A stretch of 25,532 bases of DNA from NCBI GenBank assembly GCA_944388615.1, contig CALXJL010000005.1:1-25532 (forward strand). The letters are read 5' to 3'. Source of the DNA: an uncultured Clostridia bacterium (lineage in GTDB: Bacteria > Bacillota > Clostridia > TANB77 > CAG-508). The translations under genes and the position numbers were made by a program. The notes under the pieces are model-generated. The model did not search any database. It was not told the DNA's origin and saw only the letters and a list, made by a program, of their open reading frames with translations. Below, in pieces: positions 22,861-25,532 of the stretch. Position 1 is the first letter of the stretch. Each line of letters begins with the position of its first letter.

Positions 22861-23298
22861 ATGAAAGCAAAAGATTGTATGTGTAATAATGTTATATGTT
22901 GTACTCCAGACAGTACAGTATATGATTGTGCAAAAATAATGTCTGAAAATCATATAGGTTGTGTACCTGTATGTGATTCTAATAATAATATTGTTGGTTT
23001 AGTAACAGATAGAGATATTGTTTTAAGAAGTGTATCTTGCAATAAAGATTCAAATACAACACCAATTAGTGATGTAATGTCAACTAAAGTTTGGGCTTGT
23101 AATCCAGATAGTGATATAAAAGAGGTTGAAAAAACTATGTCTGAAAATCAAGTAAGAAGATTACCAGTCATAGAGAATAATAAAGTGGTAGGAATGTTAA
23201 CACTAGGAGATCTAGCTAAAAATCCAAATGTAAATGATCAATGTGTATGTAATACAATTGAAAATATATGCGGATGCGATGAAAAGAATGCGGAATAA
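22861..23298 (+). CDS. Cysteine-rich CBS-domain-pair protein
   Basis: A 145-residue stand-alone Bateman module. CBS1 covers about 1-62 with the signature IVGLVTDRDIVLR at 44-56; CBS2 covers about 67-124 with VRRLPVIENNKVVGMLTLGD. CBS pairs bind adenine nucleotides (AMP, ATP, NADH, SAM, depending on the protein); the TDRD and RRLPV blocks form that site. Unusually, it has 13 cysteines: CMC and ICC near the N-terminus, single ones at the CBS1 core, and CVC plus ICGC in a C-terminal tail beyond CBS2. This is far above normal for such proteins and suggests metal or redox responsiveness. ATG 22861 with AAAGGTGG is preferred over GTG 22849, which would lie inside the ribosome site. A strong terminator follows. 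No partner enzyme is adjacent, so its target is unknown. Confidence 0.9.
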   Translation: MKAKDCMCNNVICCTPDSTVYDCAKIMSENHIGCVPVCDSNNNIVGLVTDRDIVLRSVSCNKDSNTTPISDVMSTKVWACNPDSDIKEVEKTMSENQVRRLPVIENNKVVGMLTLGDLAKNPNVNDQCVCNTIENICGCDEKNAE

Positions 23299-23314
23299 AA
23301 GAATAATATTTTAT

Positions 23315-23353
23315 AAAAACTCGTATAATATATAAAGATTATACGAGTTTTTT
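23315..23353 (+). terminator. Terminator after the CBS-domain gene
   Basis: The 15-bp perfect arms 23315-23329 and 23338-23352 (core ACTCGTATAAT/ATTATACGAGT) enclose an 8-base loop. The right side ends in T6. It lies 17 bases before the start of the next gene, whose ribosome site GAAAGGTG immediately follows. Confidence 0.85.
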
Positions 23354-23369
23354 ATAGAAAGGTGTACAT

Positions 23370-24461
23370 ATGATATTAGATTTAAATTACTTTGGAAAAA
23401 TTATAAAAAATATTTTAATATTAGGTTTATATATTTTAGGGATTTATTTTTGTGTAAAAATTGCACTATTTTATAGTCCTTTTTTAATAGCATTTATAAT
23501 AGCTTTAATGATAGAACCATTAATAAGAAAAATAATGAAAAAATGTAAATTAACAAGAAAAATAAGTTCTATAATAGTTTTTATTTTAGCAATATCAATA
23601 ATAATAGCAGTATTAGTATGGGGAATTAGTACATTAATATCTGAAACATCTAATGTATTAAATGGGCTAAATTCATCTTTTGAAAATGGATACAAACAAA
23701 TACAAAATATATTATCAAAAATAGATCTAAGTAGAATAAATTTATCAGAAGATATGCAAAAAAGCATAAATGATTCATTAGCTGAATGGTCACAAAAAAT
23801 ATTTACACTAGTACAAACAGGATTAAATAAAGTAATAGAAATTATTACATCAATTCCGACAATGGCAATATATGTAGTAATTACACTATTAGCATTGTAT
23901 TTTATTTCAACAGATAAAATATATATGTTAGATCAATTAGAGCATCATTTACCCCAAAAATGGGTAAAAAAAATAGGAATTCATATAAGAGAAATATCTA
24001 AATCTTTGGGTTGTTATATAAAAGCAGAAGGTATATTAGTATTAATATCATTTTTTATTTCTTTAGTAGGATTATATATTTTTAAATTTGTTAAATTAGA
24101 AGTAGAATATCCATTATTAATTGCATTGGGGATAGCTTTTGTAGATGCCCTGCCAATATTTGGATCAGGTACTGTAATGATACCTTGGGCAATAATAGAG
24201 GCATGTAATGGTAAACTAAATTTAGCTATAGGAATATTTGTTTTGTGGTTAATTATGTCCATTGTAAGACAAGTAATAGAACCTAAAATTGTAAGTAGGC
24301 AAATAGGAATACATCCTATATTTACACTTATTGCTATGTATACAGGATTTAGATTTATAGGTGTTATTGGATTGTTAGTAGGACCAATTCTATTAATAAT
24401 TTTGAAAAGCATTTTTTCTACATTAATAGAAAAAGGTATTTTTAAATCTATTGTAGAGTAA
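23370..24461 (+). CDS. AI-2E/YtvI-family transporter-like membrane protein
   Basis: A 363-residue polytopic membrane protein. An N-terminal pair of helices (ILILGLYILGIYFCVKIALF, SPFLIAFIIALMIEPLIRKI) is followed by a third (ISSIIVFILAISIIIAVLVW). A soluble helical section of roughly 90 residues follows (ISETSNVLNGLNSSFENGYK onward), then five more helices. The family motif region shows FVDALPIFGSGTVMIPWA, then IVRQVIEPKIVSRQIGIHPI, then a glycine-rich last block GVIGLLVGPILLIILKS. This is the AI-2 exporter-like superfamily (TqsA/YdiK/YtvI). In Clostridia and Bacilli the similar YtvI is a sporulation integral membrane protein, and the sizes agree. Substrate unknown; the autoinducer name should not be taken literally. 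ATG 23370 follows GAAAGGTG. Confidence 0.88.
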   Translation: MILDLNYFGKIIKNILILGLYILGIYFCVKIALFYSPFLIAFIIALMIEPLIRKIMKKCKLTRKISSIIVFILAISIIIAVLVWGISTLISETSNVLNGLNSSFENGYKQIQNILSKIDLSRINLSEDMQKSINDSLAEWSQKIFTLVQTGLNKVIEIITSIPTMAIYVVITLLALYFISTDKIYMLDQLEHHLPQKWVKKIGIHIREISKSLGCYIKAEGILVLISFFISLVGLYIFKFVKLEVEYPLLIALGIAFVDALPIFGSGTVMIPWAIIEACNGKLNLAIGIFVLWLIMSIVRQVIEPKIVSRQIGIHPIFTLIAMYTGFRFIGVIGLLVGPILLIILKSIFSTLIEKGIFKSIVE

Positions 24462-24499
24462 AATTAAAAAAATGCTTGAAATATGAAAATGAAGTTTAT

Positions 24500-24616
24500 A
24501 TGACACCAGCTTTTATAAGTGATATAGAAGCAAAAGAAGAGTATAGAACATCTATAACAATACCTAAAGATTTAACTGATGCATATGATATGATTATAAC
24601 TAAAAATGAAACATGA
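24500..24616 (+). other. Possible 38-residue ORF, probably a gene remnant
   Basis: Between the transporter gene and a strong terminator, a frame from ATG 24500 to TGA 24614 encodes 38 residues (MTPAFISDIEAKEEYRTSIT, then PKDLTDAYDMIITKNET). It has no ribosome site, but the frame is also open upstream past 24461 and the composition is protein-like. The stop falls inside the left arm of the terminator, as for a normal gene end. It may be the C-terminal stump of a deleted gene. Low confidence that it is expressed. Confidence 0.3.
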
Positions 24617-24648
24617 TTTAGAATTTTTCTAAGTCATGTTTCATTTTT
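24602..24648. terminator. Long bidirectional terminator hairpin
   Basis: The 20-bp arms 24602-24621 and 24629-24648, with one G-T wobble, enclose the loop AATTTTT. They run from A5 on the left to T5 on the right, so the stem works in both directions. It serves the plus-strand transporter side and the minus-strand gene ending at 24698. Confidence 0.85.
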
Positions 24649-24697
24649 GTTATATTGAATAAACATATAATTTATAGAAAAATATTCTATGTAATTT

Positions 24698-25247
24698 CTA
24701 AAACATATTAGCAGTAGGAATATATGTATCACTTGGGGGATATACATATTCATCAGAAGGTTTATCTATTTTATTAATTGAAGTTACTTCAACAATAGGC
24801 ATTGTTCCGTGATATTCACCTTTGGTAATGGTTCCTTCAATTTCAATCCAATCATTTTCGGCAAAATTAGAAGTTTCTGTTGAAGAACATAAAAATCCAA
24901 CTACAACTGTTTGAAAGTCAGAACTTATAATCATATCTCTAGCAAGAACAAATTGATTTTCTGAAAAATCGAAAACTTTATATAAATATCCAGAAAATTT
25001 AATTTTTGTACCAATATAATTATCTAAATCATCATGTACACTTTTTAAAGCATTAGTATAATTACCGAGTATTTAAAATTTGTATATCCTCATTTGGCAT
25101 ACAAGATTCATCATTAATGCTACTAGTAGAGGTGCTAAATACCCTATAGATAGTTACACAGGCTAATGATATAACTATTATTGCTAATATTATGATCAAA
25201 AGTTTTATTAATATATTTGAATTTAATTTTACATTATAAATAAACAT
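24698..25247 (-). pseudogene. Membrane-anchored DUF1980/TIGR03943-like domain protein, frameshifted
   Basis: The N-terminal frame from ATG 25247 gives MFIYNVKLNSNILIKLLIII, one membrane helix (about 11-35), a Ser/Thr linker, and a stop at 25062. In the +1 frame the protein continues through NYTNALKSVHDDLDNYIGTK, KFSGYLYKVFDFSENQFVLA, RDMIISSDFQTVVVGFLC, WIEIEGTITKGEYHGTMPIV and KPSDEYVYPPSDTYIPT to 24698. This tail resembles the C-terminal OB-like region of TIGR03943/DUF1980 proteins (fvlaRdmi, vGfl, W-x-G, PP). One extra A near plus-strand 25072-25074 would be removed to restore about 182 residues. AAGAGGG precedes ATG 25247, better than the longer frame from 25334. In the intact family a permease partner (DUF318) is common; none is visible here. 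Function unknown. Confidence 0.65.
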
Positions 25248-25328
25248 AGATAACCCTCTTTCTATATTTTGTATTAATAGAGTGTATGTTATAAAACTAA
25301 TTTTATGATAAAAATATAGAAAAATATC

Positions 25329-25357
25329 TTGCAATTAGATGCGTAATCTGTTATTAT
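25329..25357 (+). promoter_or_regulatory. Promoter of tRNA-Leu
   Basis: TTGCAA (25329-25334) and TATTAT (25352-25357) are 17 bases apart, placing initiation about 10 bases before the tRNA. The -35 box has the same TTGCAA sequence as the methyltransferase promoter at 8247. Confidence 0.65.
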
Positions 25358-25374
25358 AAGCTAGTAGTATAAAT

Positions 25375-25461
25375 GCCGGTGTGCTGGAATTGGTAGACGG
25401 GGCAGACTCAAAATCTGTTGTCAGCAATGGCGTGTGGGTTCGAGTCCCACCACCGGCACCA
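25375..25461 (+). tRNA. tRNA-Leu (anticodon CAA)
   Basis: A class II tRNA with a long variable arm. The acceptor strands GCCGGTG (25375-25381) and CACCGGC (25451-25457) pair perfectly, the discriminator is A, and CCA is encoded at 25459-25461. The D arm region reads TGGAATTGGTAGACG, the leucine type. The anticodon stem GCAGA/TCTGT encloses loop CTCAAAA, giving anticodon CAA for UUG codons. The T arm is GGGTTCGAGTCCC. Confidence 0.95.
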
Positions 25462-25469
25462 ATGACGTA

Positions 25470-25495
25470 TCTGTTCGAACTTTTTATAGAACAGA
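25470..25495 (+). ncRNA. Conserved tRNA trailer hairpin (copy 2)
   Basis: TCTGTTC (25470-25476) and GAACAGA (25489-25495) pair around a 12-base loop, eight bases after CCA, as after tRNA-Gln at 16574. A further hairpin CAATCAGA/TCTGGTTG starts at 25509 and runs to the window edge. It is probably the terminator, with its T run cut off. Confidence 0.65.
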
Positions 25496-25532
25496 GAGAT
25501 ACAAAAATCAATCAGAAAATAAAATCTGGTTG

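Noticed and set aside
1..25532. CRISPR array, prophage or integrated element spanning the window
   Set aside because: No regularly spaced direct repeats, integrase, phage structural or transposase gene is seen.
1..25532. Alternative genetic code (UGA as Trp or Gly)
   Set aside because: Conserved Trp positions use TGG, no in-frame TGA occurs inside conserved genes, and cysE ends at TGA after a plausible length.

Overview
The window is very AT-rich bacterial DNA. Shine-Dalgarno sites are strong (AAGGAGG, AGGAGG, GAAAGG), the code is standard with TAA, TAG and TGA stops, and the tRNAs carry an encoded CCA. Several families point to a low-GC Clostridia-type Firmicute, probably an uncultured gut or anaerobic lineage: YlmH, YtaF and YtvI-like membrane proteins, a YezG/DUF600 protein, and the NifU-like plus GGGtGRT pair. 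Genus and species cannot be read from the sequence.

Positions 1-7100 hold a dense plus-strand run of central-metabolism genes: the 3' part of pgk, a Nudix hydrolase, a guanylate-kinase-like P-loop protein, tpiA (TTG start), gpmI, a YezG-like protein with a long charged tail, a NifU-like scaffold protein, and the GGGtGRT protein. Enolase, the next glycolytic enzyme, lies apart at 19364-20632. A short cysE (7255-7767) follows a clear terminator. Between cysE and an RsmB-type rRNA methyltransferase is a gene-free stretch of about 530 bases. Most of it is one giant segmented hairpin (7780-8234), the most unusual structure in the window.

Positions 9244-15550 form a cation-transport island: a CtpE-like P-type ATPase, a small membrane coiled-coil protein, a divergent SERCA-type Ca2+ ATPase on the minus strand broken by one extra A, and a YtaF/MntP-family protein broken by one missing base. 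An 80-base REP-like dyad separates the two convergent units. Nested hairpins lie upstream of the Ca2+ ATPase.

Positions 15584-20632 carry a YgjP-type metallopeptidase with its own promoter, tRNA-Gln(CUG), a hypothetical gene of different base composition, a ribokinase-nucleoside hydrolase pair (nucleoside to ribose to ribose-5-phosphate), and eno. The remainder holds a CTP-dependent polyprenol/phytol-kinase-like membrane protein, YlmH, an unrecognised hydrophilic protein, a cysteine-rich CBS-pair protein, an AI-2E/YtvI-family transporter, a frameshifted minus-strand gene resembling the C-terminal region of TIGR03943/DUF1980 proteins, and tRNA-Leu(CAA) at the right edge. The two tRNA genes share a nearly identical trailer hairpin just after CCA.

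Three genes (Ca2+ ATPase, ytaF, DUF1980-like) are each broken by a single-base indel in or near a short A/T run. This could be real decay or homopolymer error in the assembly. All functions are inferred by reading motifs; no searches were run.
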